64,000 nucleotides of DNA. It comes from Welwitschia mirabilis. Lineage: Eukaryota > Gnetophyta > Gnetopsida > Welwitschiales. Position 1 is the first letter of the stretch. The number at the start of each line of letters is the position of its first letter. The stretch spans positions 73,568,170 through 73,632,169 of the forward strand of contig JBOZIK010000001.1 of NCBI GenBank assembly GCA_051453625.1, in the 5' to 3' direction. This document shows positions 22,600 to 34,769 of the stretch, in pieces. Under the pieces are notes generated by a model that worked only from the letters and a program-made list of their open reading frames with translations, had not been told where the DNA came from and did not search any database. The position numbers were made by a program, and so were the translations under genes.

Positions 22600-24000
22600 A
22601 AAGTGCTAAAATTAAGTGACCTAACACTTTAAAAACTAACTTTAATATTTATGTAAGTAAAATTTCTTCATTTAATAATATAATATAATTATTTATAAAC
22701 TTAATTTACCAAGTTAATGATGGATCATATTATGATGATATGATCTCATTCATCACATAAGTGGTGGTGAAATTTCTTTGTCACTTTTGGTCCTTCATAA
22801 CTTGATCATAAGCATGATAAGTAGGATTTTATTTCCAAAAATATAAAATAATTACAAGTTATGAAACCAAAATATAAACAAAAGTAATTCACTCAAGGTT
22901 ATAAATAACTTGTCATTTTATAACTCCTAATCAAGCATTCTAAGTATGAAGTAATTTACAAAGAAATGAAAAATAACTTTTATTAAAACATAAGAACTAC
23001 ATTACATCAAATAAGAAGGCTTAAAATAAGAAAACATCAAGCTAGCCTTGAGGTTAGCTTACTTTTAAAAAAGCTTAGAATGACATCATTAAAAATGCTT
23101 TACTCAAAATATTTCACTAATAAGATAGGATATGATACAATAAGGGGTGCTTAGCTCTTTTTATATGTGAGAATAGAGTTGAGGTGGTTAGGACCTTTAG
23201 CTTGTAGTGGTAGGTGGATGGTTACTATTCTTTATCTCATAACATTAGGTAGGGTGGATAAGATTTCATCCTATAGCATTAGGTGAGATCTTCATCCTGT
23301 AAGTTTAAGCAGGATGGGTGGATCCTCCATCTTGTAGTGTTTGATAGAGGTTTTCATAAACCTAACCCCATTGCTAGATTATGATATAGTCTATCACATG
23401 TGCTTGGAGCTAGATTGCTTAATCAACTAGTGATATTACCACATTTCTTTAATGCCATATCCATATGTTTCCATTGCCACTGCCACATGCCACTGCCACA
23501 TGTTCCCAGTGCCACCATCACATCTCTTCAAAACATAAATAAGTTTCTAAAAACATAATGGAAAAACACATAAATTTACTTGTGGTATTAAAAAAAAAAC
23601 ATAATACGTATTCTTATGATAAAATAGTTAAATTAATATCTTCACTTATAATAAATTGATCTAAAATACTTAATTTAATTATTAATCTTTACATGCTATC
23701 AAATACATACAATCCTAGGTGGAAAATCATATAAACATTTCATGAAGATAAGATAACAATAACAACCAAGATCCAACAAGTAAATTAGAAATACATTTCC
23801 TTATTCTTCTAATGCTTACCATTTTTTGTCTAATCAATATCCTTCATTATCCAATTTCCAACCTTCATTATTAAATTATTTGGAAGAAACTTTAAGAAAT
23901 TCATGAAGTTTTAAATACAAATAACTCCAAGACTTAGAAAAAATATTCATCATCTAAACTAAACTACTACTCATATTCTTTCTGTTCTTAACCAATGTGA
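22600..24000 (-). repeat. LTR-like insert in element K, minus strand
   Basis: Read on the minus strand, a TATA-like CATATAAAAAG lies near 23160, followed towards lower coordinates by the block that is repeated in plus orientation at 7438-7645. Upstream of the TATA (23210-23360) are imperfect tandem units of about 40 bp built on CATCCTRTAG and GATGGGTGGAT. Farther up is a small CACTGCCACATGC duplication at 23474-23516. The edges are not fixed and no target duplication was recognised. It may be a solo LTR. Confidence 0.45.
22720..22905 (-). repeat. Right arm of the dispersed inverted repeat
   Basis: Its reverse complement aligns with 7438-7645, including the blocks around CATGCTTATGA, AGTGAC and GTGATGAATGAGATC. 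See the left arm for the interpretation. Confidence 0.55.
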
Positions 24001-24239
24001 GCAATACAAGCTTTCCATAATCCTTGAACCTAATTATAGAAGTGTTAAGATTATAAAAGGGATAGAGAATAGTCACATTAAAAAGAGTAAATTCATACAT
24101 CATAGAAGTGAAAAATTAATCAATTAAAATCTTAAATAGAACCAATTACATGAGGATGAAGACCACCCAAGATAAATGATGAAAAGAAAGTAGAAAAGAA
24201 ACTAAAGAATAAGCTCCAACTTTCAAAAAACCTTTACTA

Positions 24240-24890
24240 TTTCATCAACAATTTAAAAAAGTCACATTGTAAATAATTAATAAGAAGTCTTAGAGAGTTT
24301 TAATGAAGTAAAGAATAATATCCTTTTGTTAGAAGTTGTAAAGCAAGTACTCTCATATTACAAATTTTTTAAGCACCTATGTACTATTAAGAGGAGGATG
24401 AAAGTTAAAAGTAAAGTTTTTCTAGCATAATAAATTAGTACCATAATCATGTTATTACATATACAAAGAACTTCTCTTGGATGGACTTAAAAATACTAGG
24501 ATCCAATTTCAACTTTCTAATAACTTCATGAAAACACCTTTATAAATTATTAATGATGTTATTATTAGAAGGAATAGTTGTTTTTTATCTCTATATATAT
24601 AGTTTCAGAGATGAAAAGCACAATCAACGATTTAGTTCTTATTATTCTAGGAAGATACTTCCTTAAAACTTCTAATTCTCTTATTTGTAAGAATGGTCTT
24701 ATAAAGATTTCTTTTGGTAACATAATGGTTGAGTTAAATGGTTTTCATGCAATAAGACTACATTCTAATAATGATGAAATTGAACATGTGAATATGCTAG
24801 AAATTGAACTCTTGATCCAATGTCACCCACCAATATTTAAAACATTTCCATCATATATTCTTATTTGGAAAATAACTCATGCATAGTTAT
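24240..24890 (+). pseudogene. pol: Element K gag-protease linker and protease
   Basis: At 24290-24400 the frame reads LESFNEVKNNILLLEVVKQV, then LSYYKFFKHLCTIKRRMK. This is the highly characteristic Athila linker (L-x-x-F-x-K-V-x-x-N-I-P-L-L-D-A-I-x-Q-V ... Y-A-K-F-L-K-x-L-C-x-x-K). The protease C-terminus is open from 24578 to 24886: LVLIILGRYFLKTSNSLI, then GLIKISFGNIMVELNGFHAI. It matches the I-L-G-R-P-F-L-x-T-A block and the following strand pair. The catalytic D-L-G segment between them is too decayed to find. The ATG at 24578 is not a true start. This linker places K firmly in the Athila lineage. Confidence 0.8.
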
Positions 24891-25079
24891 ACAAAAGAAA
24901 TATTCTTTTGATCTTTAACAACTTATCCATGACCTTAAGTATGCCTTTTTAGGTAATGATTCAACTTTTTTGTGGTTATTAACTATTTCTTATCTTTATC
25001 TTAAGAGAATAATTTATTGGATCTTTTGAAAAAAATATAAGCAACATTTTTACTAGACTTTTTCTAATATTAGATTCAT

Positions 25080-25990
25080 AGAACCCATTATATGTACACC
25101 ATATCTATCTTGAGAATAATACCAAATCTAGTATTTAGTAATAATGTATACTTAATATGATCTTAAAAGAAGTAGTTAAAATGAAATCATCAAAGTTCTA
25201 GATAGTGGTATAATTTATTCAGTTTCTAATAACAAGTGAGTAAGTCTAATTTAAACTGAAGTTAAGAAATACAAAATCTCTTTAGTACATAATAAAAATA
25301 ATGAACTTATCTAAACTAGGACCGCTATGTATGGAAACTATCATAAATTATACAAACATTAATGCTATCATTAGGAAATATCTTTTTCCTCTGCCATTTT
25401 TTGGCCAAATCTTTGAACAACTTATTGGCCATTTCTTTTATTATTTATTAAATGGTTATTTAGGCTATAATTAAATTGATATTTTCAGTAAAGACTAATA
25501 CAAAACAACTTTCACTTACTTTTATGATACATTTTATTATAAATGTATGCTATTCAGTCTTTGTAATGCACCAATTACCTTTCAACATTTCATGCTTGTT
25601 ATTTTATTAATCTTTAAGACTCTTGCATTGAAATCTTTATGGATGACTTTTAGTATATAGAAATTCATATATTATTGCATTTAGATTATTAGTCTTATTC
25701 TCTTATGATGCACAAAAAGGTATCTTAACTAAGAAAAGTGCCATGTTATGATTAGCAAGGAAATTATTTTAGGACATACCATTTCTAAGATGATATTCAA
25801 GTAGATCCTATCAAAATTTATTTGGTCACTCAGATTCCTATTCCTCAAAAGGTAAAAGACATTAAATATTTTCTAGGACATGATAGATATTATAAGAGAT
25901 TCATGTAAAACTCTAGAAAAATTTCAAAACTTCTTTTTAATCTTCTTAGTTAAGATGTGACTCTTAAATGGATATAATAATGCCAATAAG
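25080..25990 (+). pseudogene. pol: Element K reverse transcriptase
   Basis: At about 25300 NELI, stop, TRTAMYGN corresponds to the Athila N-E-L-I-P-T-R motif that precedes motif 1. After frameshifts the centre reads KTTFTYFYDTFYYKCMLFSL, then CNAPITFQHFML, equal to the T-T-F-T-C-P-x-G-T-F-A-Y-x-x-M-P-F-G-L-C-N-A-P motif. The catalytic block near 25640 is IEIFMDDF followed by a stop. The thumb is visible at about 25745-25920 (IILGHTISKM, GHDRYYKRF). All parts lie in order but in different frames. Confidence 0.8.
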
Positions 25991-26480
25991 TCTTAATGAG
26001 CTTAAAATAAAAATTTAGCACTATACCTATTATTCAACAACATAATTGGTCTCTACCTTTTAAGATTATGTATGATGCTAGTAAGCAATTACTAGTATTA
26101 TTTTAGAATAAATAGTTAAAATGAAACATATTGTCATCTACTATGTTAGAAAAAATTTGAGTGATGCTCAATTCAAGTAAACTATTATAGAAAAGAAAAA
26201 CCTATAGTAGTTCTTGTCTTAACAAAATTTAGGCAATACCTTCTTGGTTCAAGATTAATTATTTACGCTATCATTTAACCTTAAGGTATATTTTTGCTAA
26301 AGATGATTCCAAATCAAGACTTACCTAATTGATCCTAATCTTATGAGAGTTCGATTTGAAAATTAAAGATAAGAAAGGATTTAATAATATGGTTGATGAT
26401 CATCTTTATTAAATTTCTCTAAATGTTTTTCTTGATTTTAATTTTATCAATGACTATTTTTCTAATGAACATATATTTTC
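25991..26480 (+). pseudogene. pol: Element K RNase H
   Basis: Readable pieces in order are HNWSLPFKIMYDASKQ (first Asp), VIYYVRKNLSDAQFK, YIFAKDDSKSRLT, and FDLKIKDKKGFNNMVDDHLY. These follow the RNase H pattern of Ty3/gypsy elements; the block with the second catalytic Asp is scrambled. At least four frame changes are needed to follow it. Confidence 0.75.
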
Positions 26481-27770
26481 TATTTCTAAATCTCCATGGC
26501 ATGATAATATTTTCAATTTTTTAGGTTTTAAAACCATGTATTCCACTAGTCTATTCATGATAAAAGGATATTCTTGAGTCAACTTAAATATTTCTTTTAG
26601 AATGAATCTTATCTTTTCAAATATTTTCCTAACTAAATCATTAGAAGATGCATCTTGCAATATAAAATTTATTATGTTCTCAATGTTGTCATTTTGAAGC
26701 ATCTATAGGTTATTTTTTTGCTAATAAAGCCACTATAAGAATTATTCATTATGGAATTTATTGGGATTCCATTTTCAAAGGATCTTATGTTTATTAAATA
26801 TCTTGCTAAAATTATTAAAACTTTGGGATTATTACTCTAAAAATCATGATGCCTTTAAATCTAGTTCTTATTGGAGAACATTTTGACATATGAAAAATTA
26901 ACTTGCAAGATTTTTATCCTCCTTCTAATGGATGCTAATACATTCTTGTATCTATTAACTATAATATTAAAGGAATAGAAGCCTTTAATTGTAAAAATAA
27001 TGTTACCTAAACTATAGTTAAATTTTTAAAAGAGAACATGTTATCTAGATTTAGTTATTCTACAGTACTTATTAGTGATGGTAGATTCACTTTTGCAATA
27101 AAATTTTCAACAAGCTTCTTAATAAGTATAAGGTCTTTTAAAAAATTATCGCATCTTATCAATCCTAAACTAGTGGTTAAGTTAAATTTACCAATGGAAA
27201 ATCAAGCATATCTTACAAAAAGTGGTAAGTTAAACTAGAAGATATTAGTCATTAAAATTAAATGATGTTTTGTGGGCCTATATACCTATATTCAAAACAC
27301 CATTGGGGATGTTACCTTTTATATTAGTATATGATCTTGCAACCTTACTATAGAACATGACCAGAAATCCTACAAGATCATTAAACACATGAAATTAGAC
27401 CTTGGCATAATAAGTTCCTATAGGAAAATTTAACTGCATGAGTTATAAGAGCTTAGGAATAATGTTATTAAAACATGAAATTTAATAAACAAAAAATGAA
27501 GATACTTCATGATTAACATACTTTTAGAAAAATATTACATGAAGGATATTTAGTTTTAATGTACAATTCTAGATTACATTTATTTTTTGGTAAGCTATTT
27601 TTTAAGTGGAAAGATCCTTACACAATAAAACAAGTGTTATTGAATGAATTATTTCTCATTAAAAATCCCAAAAACCATTAGTTATTCAAATTCCATAGCC
27701 ACTATCTTAAACATTTTCATCCATCCCTCCCATTTATGTATGATTTTATAAGACTTACTACTCATGATTA
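26481..27770 (+). pseudogene. pol: Element K integrase
   Basis: The zinc-binding part reads CHFEASIGYFFANKATIRII and HYGIYWDSIFKGS near 26690-26790. The core follows: KINLQDFYPPSNG at the first catalytic site (Asn where Asp is expected), YILVSINYNIKGIEAFNCKN, SYSTVLISDGRFTF (second Asp present), and a weak third-site segment near 27190. The C-terminal domain is well kept: LFFGKLFFKWKDPYTIKQVL followed by KNPKNH and HSHYLKHF. This last segment matches the P-G-K-L-x-S-x-W-x-G-P-F motif of Athila. The minus-strand frame at 26454-26702 is a shadow of this gene. Confidence 0.8.
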
Positions 27771-28174
27771 ATGGCCTTTAGGATTAACCAATAATAAGTG
27801 ATCTTTTGTAATTTGAAGTTTTAGTTGAGATTAGGTGCATTTATGCTTTTTAAGAGAAACTCATCTTTATCTTANNNNNNNNNNNNNNNNNNNNNNNNNN
27901 NTTGATATCTTTAATTTAGAAAAATCAATGGATGAAAAGGTAGATTTTCTACTTTCATATAATGTCCTTTGTTTTCAAGAGTTTATATGGATAAGATTGC
28001 TTTTCTATTAGGATAATGAACCAATTACTCCTCTTGTGTACTTATATTTTTAAACAAAAAAAGAAAGAAGGAAAGAAGAAAAAATAAAAACACATAAAGA
28101 TACACACACAGACACACACACACACACACACACACACAGAGACACACACACACACACACACACATAGAGACACA

Positions 28175-28214
<40 letters not shown>

Positions 28215-28952
28215 NNNNNNNNNNNNNNNNNNNNNNNNNNNNNNNNNNNNNNNNNNNNNNNNNNNNNNNNNNNNNNNNNNNNNNNNNNNNNNNNNNNNNN
28301 NNNNNNNNNNNNNNGGGGGAGAAGAGAGAGAGGGGGAGAGAGAGAAGGAAAAGAAAAGATAGATAAGAATAATTAAAATGGAAAAATCTCTTCTGTAGAA
28401 GTAAAATTTCTTTTTTATTAATTTTATTAGGTTTAGTCAACTATATTTGAGCTATGAACACTTACTAACAATGAAGCTCTAAAGATCTATTTGTAGCACA
28501 TTTAACTACATTAAGGGCATAGATGCATGCTAGTAATGCAACATTGAATTTTTCATGTACAACATGTTTAACTCTATTAGAAGAAAGTGGTGGAGTAATG
28601 AATTCTTAATACGATCAAATTCTTGAGATAAAGTTACTCATGACTAAAGAAGGGAGAATTTAAAAGAAAATTAAGGTGAAAATTTAAGATCTTTTATGTC
28701 TTGCTTTCTTTAATTCTTGTAATTAAAATTTATTTACTAGCATTGAATTTACATGAGTTTACCTTGTTGATACCTTACTTGTATGATATTAAATCCATTA
28801 AAATAATTTTAAAAATCATAAAAATATTATTAACTTAGACAATTATCTTAGAATTAGTCTCCATTATTCATAGGTTACATGTTGAGATATCATTTTCAGT
28901 ACATTTTTACTTCATAACCATTTACATTACTATTTTAACCATTAAAATATGC
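27771..28952. other. Region between elements K and C, with simple repeats and gaps
   Basis: No gene was recognised. There are gaps at 27875-27901 and 28215-28314. One short readable frame, NLEKSMDEKVDFLLSYNVL, lies at about 27910-27970 and could not be assigned. The 3' LTR of K was not found, so K is either truncated here or its LTR is too diverged to see. Confidence 0.45.
28091..28365. repeat. Compound microsatellite (AC)n(GA)n
   Basis: The array has AC/CA repeats broken by GA units, then (GA)n, a run of G, a 100-N gap, and G-rich and (GA)n sequence after it. Open frames across it on either strand are repeat artefacts. Confidence 0.9.
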
Positions 28953-30207
28953 TGTTGCAATGTGAATTTATGTAATCCTTAAATCTTTAAGTAAATCTTA
29001 TAGATGACAAATGCTTGCAGAAAAAAACACCCTAGTATAGATGGGAGTTAACTTGAATATCGTAATTTGTTGAAGGAACTAGATTAGAAATTAGAAAATT
29101 TACTTCAATAAAGTATTGTTAATCTTTAATCTTTTTTCTTTAGGTAAATAAAAGTAAAAACAATGAAAATGTAATGCAAGATGAATGATAATGTAATGCT
29201 TATGGATGAAATACAAATGAAATGAATCTATTTAACTATCAAGCTTTCTATCATAAAGATTAGTCATAATAACTTAGATTAATTATGAATAACTATCACT
29301 TAACCATAATCAACATAATATATAAGATACATCAAATAGAATAAATGTAACTATGGAAATATAATATGAAATAAATACAATATCTAAAATAATAGTGTCA
29401 ACCTCAATAAAGGTTTCCCTTATGATATAGATCAACTATGAAGTTATCACAAAATCATAACCAATATAAACCATAAGGGAGATGCACATAATAGAAGTAA
29501 AATTGTTCTTGTATTAATATTTAAATGAATCAAGCATTCACTTACAAAGTGGCAGAACCTCAATGAAGGATACACAACATAGCACCAAGGAAAACTTATC
29601 TTTATAGCTACAAATGGATCTATTTCCCTTTAATCTCCTATTACAATACTTTCTAGTATGAAAGATGAATTAGGAGTAAGGACAAAGGGGTATTTATAGT
29701 TTTACATTAAAGATTCTAGAAGTAAAACCCTAGATGTTGGAGATAAAACCTTAGTAGCCCACATAGGGCATATGACCCCATTATAATGATAATTTAATTT
29801 ATTTAAATGAAATAGTTATAATATTGGTTGTTGTCTAGAAAACACAAGGAATGATTTCCTATAAGAAATGGTGATTCATTAGCTTCTATCCTCATAGTTA
29901 GCCCCATAGCTCTAGTTCATGCTAGCATTAGTATCATCCTAACTATCATGAGGATGACAAAGGGGATGACATGCTTCCTTATCTTTTTAGCTAAGATAAA
30001 TTAGCCTTCTGCATCATTGATCTTTTCTTCAAAGTGTTAGGCATTAGAATATACCTGAAATACCTCTAAATATGCTAATAATTATGTGTTTCTATGATCA
30101 TCCCATTGAATTTTGATGATTATCAGAAGTTCACCTAAACTTATCTAAATATCCTACAAAGTTACTTAATATACCCCAACAAATACATACAATTTGACAT
30201 TACAACA
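28953..30207 (-). repeat. Element C 3' LTR
   Basis: On the plus strand it starts TGTTGCAATGTG and ends GACATTACAACA, the reverse complement of the LTR termini seen in plus elements. On the minus strand a TATA-like CTATAAATA lies at 29691-29699, followed by the conserved LTR block at about 29557-29650. The LTR belongs to the B/C/E subfamily. Confidence 0.85.
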
Positions 30208-30232
30208 TAGCCTTACACTTAGCATTGTCAGT
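30208..30232 (-). other. Element C polypurine tract
   Basis: On the minus strand ACAATGCTAAGTGTAAGGCTA leads directly into the LTR. The same position in element B reads AAGGCAAAGTGAAGGGCTA. Confidence 0.6.
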
Positions 30233-32436
30233 CTCTGATAAAGTAAGTAAACAACTATAAATTAGAAGCCAAATTGAGTAAGATAAATAGTAATAAGAAA
30301 AACATAAATTAAGTTAAAAAATTTTTACCATGTAGAATCAAATATGAAAATAGATTAACTACCATATTAGCTCCACAAGATGTGCAATAATGCTATTGAG
30401 CTAACTGTTATCTAGATGACAATAGAGATAATAGGCTTATAAAATTAGAATTAAAGCTAAGTGCCTTCTTCATAATCTCTTAAATATCCTAGAACACACC
30501 TACAAGCAGGTCCTATAACTATGCAACTGTGGCCTACTAAATAATGTCAATAATGCATATCATACAAGTAATATAAAATACTACACCAATCAATGCATCA
30601 TATATATTTATCATAAAAGCTCAAAATAACCCTCATAAATAAATTTTTTTCCAAATATCTCAAAAATATCACATAAATTTGTCCTACCCTTTCCATAGAA
30701 GAATCAATACATTTCATATTAACATAACTTACTAAGAGCTACTATTGTTCACCTTTTCATTTGAATGATAGATGTGAGATAATTCTTAGAAAAGGAGGAT
30801 TTGACAAAATAGTGAAATCTAGAGAGGTATAGATAATCAATGATAACAATAGTAAAGCTTCAAAAAGTCATTATAAAGTCTAAAATATGGATAAAAATGA
30901 AGAATCATCATCATAATAATTATGGTAAAAGAATCAAAAGTGGAAAGAACTCAAGGTAAGAGAAAAGGACTATAGGATAGATAATAATAATGCATCAAAT
31001 AATGAAAGATCCTTAAATGTACCTAAAGATAATAAGAATTTAAGATTTATAAGTGGATATGCCAAAATACACCAAAAAAAAAAAAATGGAAATAGCATCA
31101 TCATAAATGAAAGGAATGTCAATAATCAAAGTGCTAAAATAAAAACAACCCTTATTAATAAAAATCATGAGTGAAAATAAAAAGACAATAAGAAAAATAA
31201 TGAATGATCAAATCGTAATTATTATGCTATAAAAAGTATAGAAATGACTTTGAAATACCAAATAAACTAACTAAGAAAAATAAAATAAAAATAGACAACT
31301 AGGAACATGAAGGAAATTGTTTACCTATATAAGNNNNNNNNNNAGTCCCTTTATAGAAATCATAAAATTATCTAATTAATGATGAATGACATGATGTAAA
31401 AATTGTATAAAGTATTACTCAAATAGATAATGATTATGAAGATAATAAAAATATCTAATGTTTTCAATCAATAAATGATAAGATCAAAAGATGCTAAAAA
31501 ATGGACTCACTTTTTCACACTCTAAACTAAACCAGAATCCTTAAAAGTGAAGTGGTTATGTGAAAGTACTAAATATACAATAAGTCTAAAAAATAAGCAA
31601 TGCCTTCGATAATGCCTAGGGATATCCTTGATTCCATATCCTCTAAGTAATAATTATTATTCCATAATGAGATTAGTGCAACCATTATTAGAGGAGTGAG
31701 AACCTATAAAGCATGATCAATGAATCCTTTAACAGAGTTTTCATAACTATTATCTCACACTGTCAAAAGCCCCTCTTGAGAAAATTTATACCAATGTACT
31801 TGCAATAGGACATCATGGTTTATTTTAGATAAAAGATCATGGTAAAATATTCTTCTCTCTCTCTCTCTCNNNNNNNNNNNNNNNNNNNNNNNNNNNNNNN
31901 NNNNNNNNNNNNNNNNNNNNNNNNNNNNNNNNNNNNNNNNNNNNNNNNNNNNNNNNNNNNNNNNNNNNNNNNNNNNNNNNNNNNNNNNNNNNNNNNNNNN
32001 NNNNNNNNNNNNNNNNNNNNNNNNNNNNNNNNNNNNNNNNNNNNNNNNNNNNNNNNNNNNNNNNNNNNNNNNNNNNNNNNNNNNNNNNNNNNNNNNNNNN
32101 NNNNNNNNNNNNNNNNNNNNNNNNNNNNNNNNNNNNNNNNNNNNNNNNNNNNNNNNNNNNNNNNNNNNNNNNNNNNNNNNNNNNNNNNNNNNNNNNNNNN
32201 NNNNNNNNNNNNNNNNNNNNNNNNNNNNNNNNNNNNNNNNNNNNNNNNNNNNNNNNNNNNNNNNNNNNNNNNNNNNNNNNNNNNNNNNNNNNNNNNNNNN
32301 NNNNNNNNNNNNNNNNNNNNNNNNNNNNNNNNNNNNNNNNNNNNNNNNNNNNNNNNNNNNNNNNNNNNNNNNNNNNNNNNNNNNNNNNNNNNNNNNNNNN
32401 NNNNNNNNNNNNNNNNNNNNNNNNNNNNNNNNNNNN

Positions 32437-32507
<71 letters not shown>

Positions 32508-33020
32508 TTCTTTCTTTCTTTCTTTTTTTTTAAAGTGAAGTATATACCCTATGATCAAGTAGTATTAAGAATAAGGATGAAATAATGAGATGAAAAATAA
32601 GGAAAAATACACCCAAATAACTAAAGACTCATACCATTGAGAGAGAATAAAATAAGTAAGGTAGCTTCCTTTAAAATAAAGTTCATAGACATATGAATGT
32701 TTTAAGATTGGATGAATTCAATATTATTACTTTGAAATGCTTAAGTAAAAGATTTACTTATTATGATAACTTCATAAAGTAATACATAGGTCAAGTAAAA
32801 GATGTTCAAGTAATAGCATGATATCCACCAAAGGAATCAACTAAGGAAGAATTTAGAAAATGATAGAAGAACTTTCAAGGCAAGTGATTATATTATGTTC
32901 AAGGTTTGATTGGTAAGTATCTCAATAATTTTTAACCTTTTATTCATTAAATTTTAAATTTCCCATGTTTTTAGATTAGATATTTTAACTAAGTCATTGA
33001 GACATACTTTTTCTAAAAGA
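30233..33020 (-). other. Element C 3' non-coding region
   Basis: No coding frame was recognised over about 2.8 kb. It aligns in order with 39291-41990 of element B: shared blocks lie near 30233/39296 (AAACAACTATAA), 31755/41130 and 32610/41270. Gaps occur at 31334-31343 and 31870-32436. Confidence 0.6.
31855..32524. repeat. CT/GA microsatellite inside element C
   Basis: (CT)n begins at 31855, is masked by N from 31870 to 32436, and continues as pure (CT)n to about 32500, then TTTC units. At the matching point in element B (about 41217-41227) there are only five CT units. Long frames of Ser-Leu or Arg-Glu here are artefacts. Confidence 0.9.
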
Positions 33021-33029
33021 TATGGATCT

Positions 33030-33800
33030 AATCATTTAGAAGTTATCTAGTTGTGTAGAAGATGCCAAAATAAATAGAAACCAATTAATAAAACATAAAA
33101 AGCATATAATCATTTTAGAGTTAAATAAATTAAAGGAAAAGAGATTAAAATGATAAAACTTTAATAGCATGAATTTTAGAATCCAAATAAGAGATGAAGA
33201 AGTAATAAATTTTATGGATAAATAATCTCTTATTGAAACATCACAAATCATGAGTAGCATTATATAATTCATTTAAGGTGCTACCTAAAGAATGAATCCA
33301 AGAAGTTTTTAAAGGATTTTTAGAATGTTTAGTAATATTAAAAAGCTTTTTAAAATTCAATTCTAAGCATGGATCATTATCAAGAAGATAAGGTTTACCC
33401 CAATTTAAAATTCCAAGATATACCAAGTCATACTTTTGAAAAGAGTAATCATTAAATGTACAAGGTAAAGTTAATTTGGTAAAAGAGGGAAAGATATAAC
33501 TTTGAGTATTACATGAAGTTTTAAAAGAAAAATATTAAGAGATATTATAAATAAAATCTTAAAAATCATAAGTTTCATAAAAGTCAAGGAAAGGGATGTG
33601 GCTTGGAAATATATGAAGGTTTAAATGGAATAGATGGAGAAATGTTATCATTATAAAGATCGTTAGGTAATGTGAAAGTAAAAGCAAAATGAAGGATGTG
33701 ATTTGTATTTTGACAGGAATCATAGATAAAGGGATGAAGAAATATGGATAGAATGAATAATTCTATTCTTTATTAAGTTTAATTGAATTTCTATGGGTCT
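33030..33800 (-). pseudogene. Unidentified ORF of the B/C family, copy C
   Basis: On the minus strand the best open part (33241-33426 plus the codons before it) reads NDYSFQKYDLVYLGILNWGK, then PYLLDNDPCLELNF and WIHSLGSTLNELYNATHDL. Upstream, in the same direction, are HILHFAFTFTLPNDLYNDN and FKPSYISKPHPFP. Element B has a homologous segment at 42000-42420 with KYDLGYLI at the same place. The protein is rich in Leu, Asn and aromatic residues. I recognise no enzyme motif, zinc finger or clear membrane segment. It lies where pol should be. It could be a captured host fragment, an env-like ORF or a diverged gag-derived protein. Confidence 0.5.
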
Positions 33801-33996
33801 TTTATTATGTTCCTTTTCTTTTTTGTTATCTTCATCATTATTTTGATTGTTTGTTCACTTTCCTCATCATTATTTTTAATTATATCTTCCTTATTTTATT
33901 GAATATTACTCTTATTCTCTAAGTTGTTAGATTCATCAAAAAGATCATCAAGAGAATGTATGCATCATCTTTATTATAAATTAAAAAATTTTCAAA

Positions 33997-34155
33997 TTAT
34001 TTATAAATTAATTTATTTAGTTCATCTAGATGTTCTAGTAGTAAATGGATGGCAAGGATATAATTTAATACCTTAATATCATCATCTAATAAATAATTAT
34101 CCTTGTTCTTATCATTAAATAATTGAGTTAAATAATTATTACATCCCTTAGCCAT
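33997..34155 (-). CDS. Small ORF of element C, 52 codons, unknown
   Basis: ATG at 34155, stop at 33997-33999. It begins MAKGCNNYLTQLFNDKN, continues with a DDD stretch and NYILAIHLLLEHLDELNKLI, and is acidic with one amphipathic leucine-rich helix. Past the stop the sequence stays acidic (NKDDAYIHSLDDLFDESNN after a frameshift), so the ORF was probably longer. It lies between the gag remnant and the unidentified ORF. No matching protein was recognised; chance opening cannot be excluded in sequence this AT-rich. Confidence 0.35.
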   Translation of the reverse strand: MAKGCNNYLTQLFNDKNKDNYLLDDDIKVLNYILAIHLLLEHLDELNKLIYK

Positions 34156-34199
34156 CTCCTAATGAGGGGGTTATTGAAGTTTGATCAAAACTTTCATCT

Positions 34200-34760
34200 T
34201 CTATTTAAAAGTAATAATATCTTCTGTTCCTAAATTTCTTGCATTTTCCTTAAGGTAGGATGCGGCAAGATAGGTTTGAGAATGTTATGTTGCAAAAGAA
34301 TCTTAATTTTATAACATTATTCATTAAAGGATCTCAATTATATTTTCTAAGTTCTTATTAATATATTCTTGTCTTTTCTTCATTTCATAAATTATTTCTT
34401 TCATTGAGTTATTTTATTCATTATAGTAATTCATAGGAGATGGATTTATTTCATAGTAATCTATGGGAGATGGTCGAAATTGACCAAAATAATTATATAA
34501 TGTTTCTCTAAATGAGGTTGAATTTCTACAATGTTGAAAGTATTCATTGCTATTTCTTTATGAAGTCTGAAAAGAAGAGGAGGAAAAATAATAAGGATAA
34601 AAATAGGAAGAAGCCTAATTACTACTTTTAACATCATTTAGTGTTGTTCACCCTCTTTTTGCAAAATTTTTTTAAAGTGTTTTATTATCATTTTTCATAG
34701 AATTTCTTAAATTTCCTCCTCATTTTAGAAAGAATTTTTCCAAGGGTCATTTTATAACTA
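34200..34760 (-). pseudogene. gag: Element C gag C-terminal remnant
   Basis: Readable pieces are YFGQFRPSPIDYYEINPSP and NNSMKEIIYEMKKRQEYINK followed by NLENIIEIL. The last part matches the helical gag tail of element F (EMKKVQEKNNSNIKNLVNML) and of A. The main gag domain and the zinc knuckle are absent between here and the leader, so C carries a deletion relative to B. Confidence 0.6.
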
Positions 34761-34769
34761 TCCATTTAA

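Noticed and set aside
23474-23516. Possible short repeat array of CRISPR type
   Set aside because: Only two adjacent CACTGCCACATG units without spacers, in a plant transposon context.
26454-26702. 82-codon minus-strand frame
   Set aside because: It is antisense to RNase H/integrase of element K, which reads well on plus.
28042-28440. Open frames rich in Ser-Leu, Cys-Val or Arg-Glu on both strands
   Set aside because: They are translations of a microsatellite and run through N.
31755-32585. Frames of 248 and 267 codons on opposite strands
   Set aside because: Most of their length is N or CT repeat; no protein evidence.
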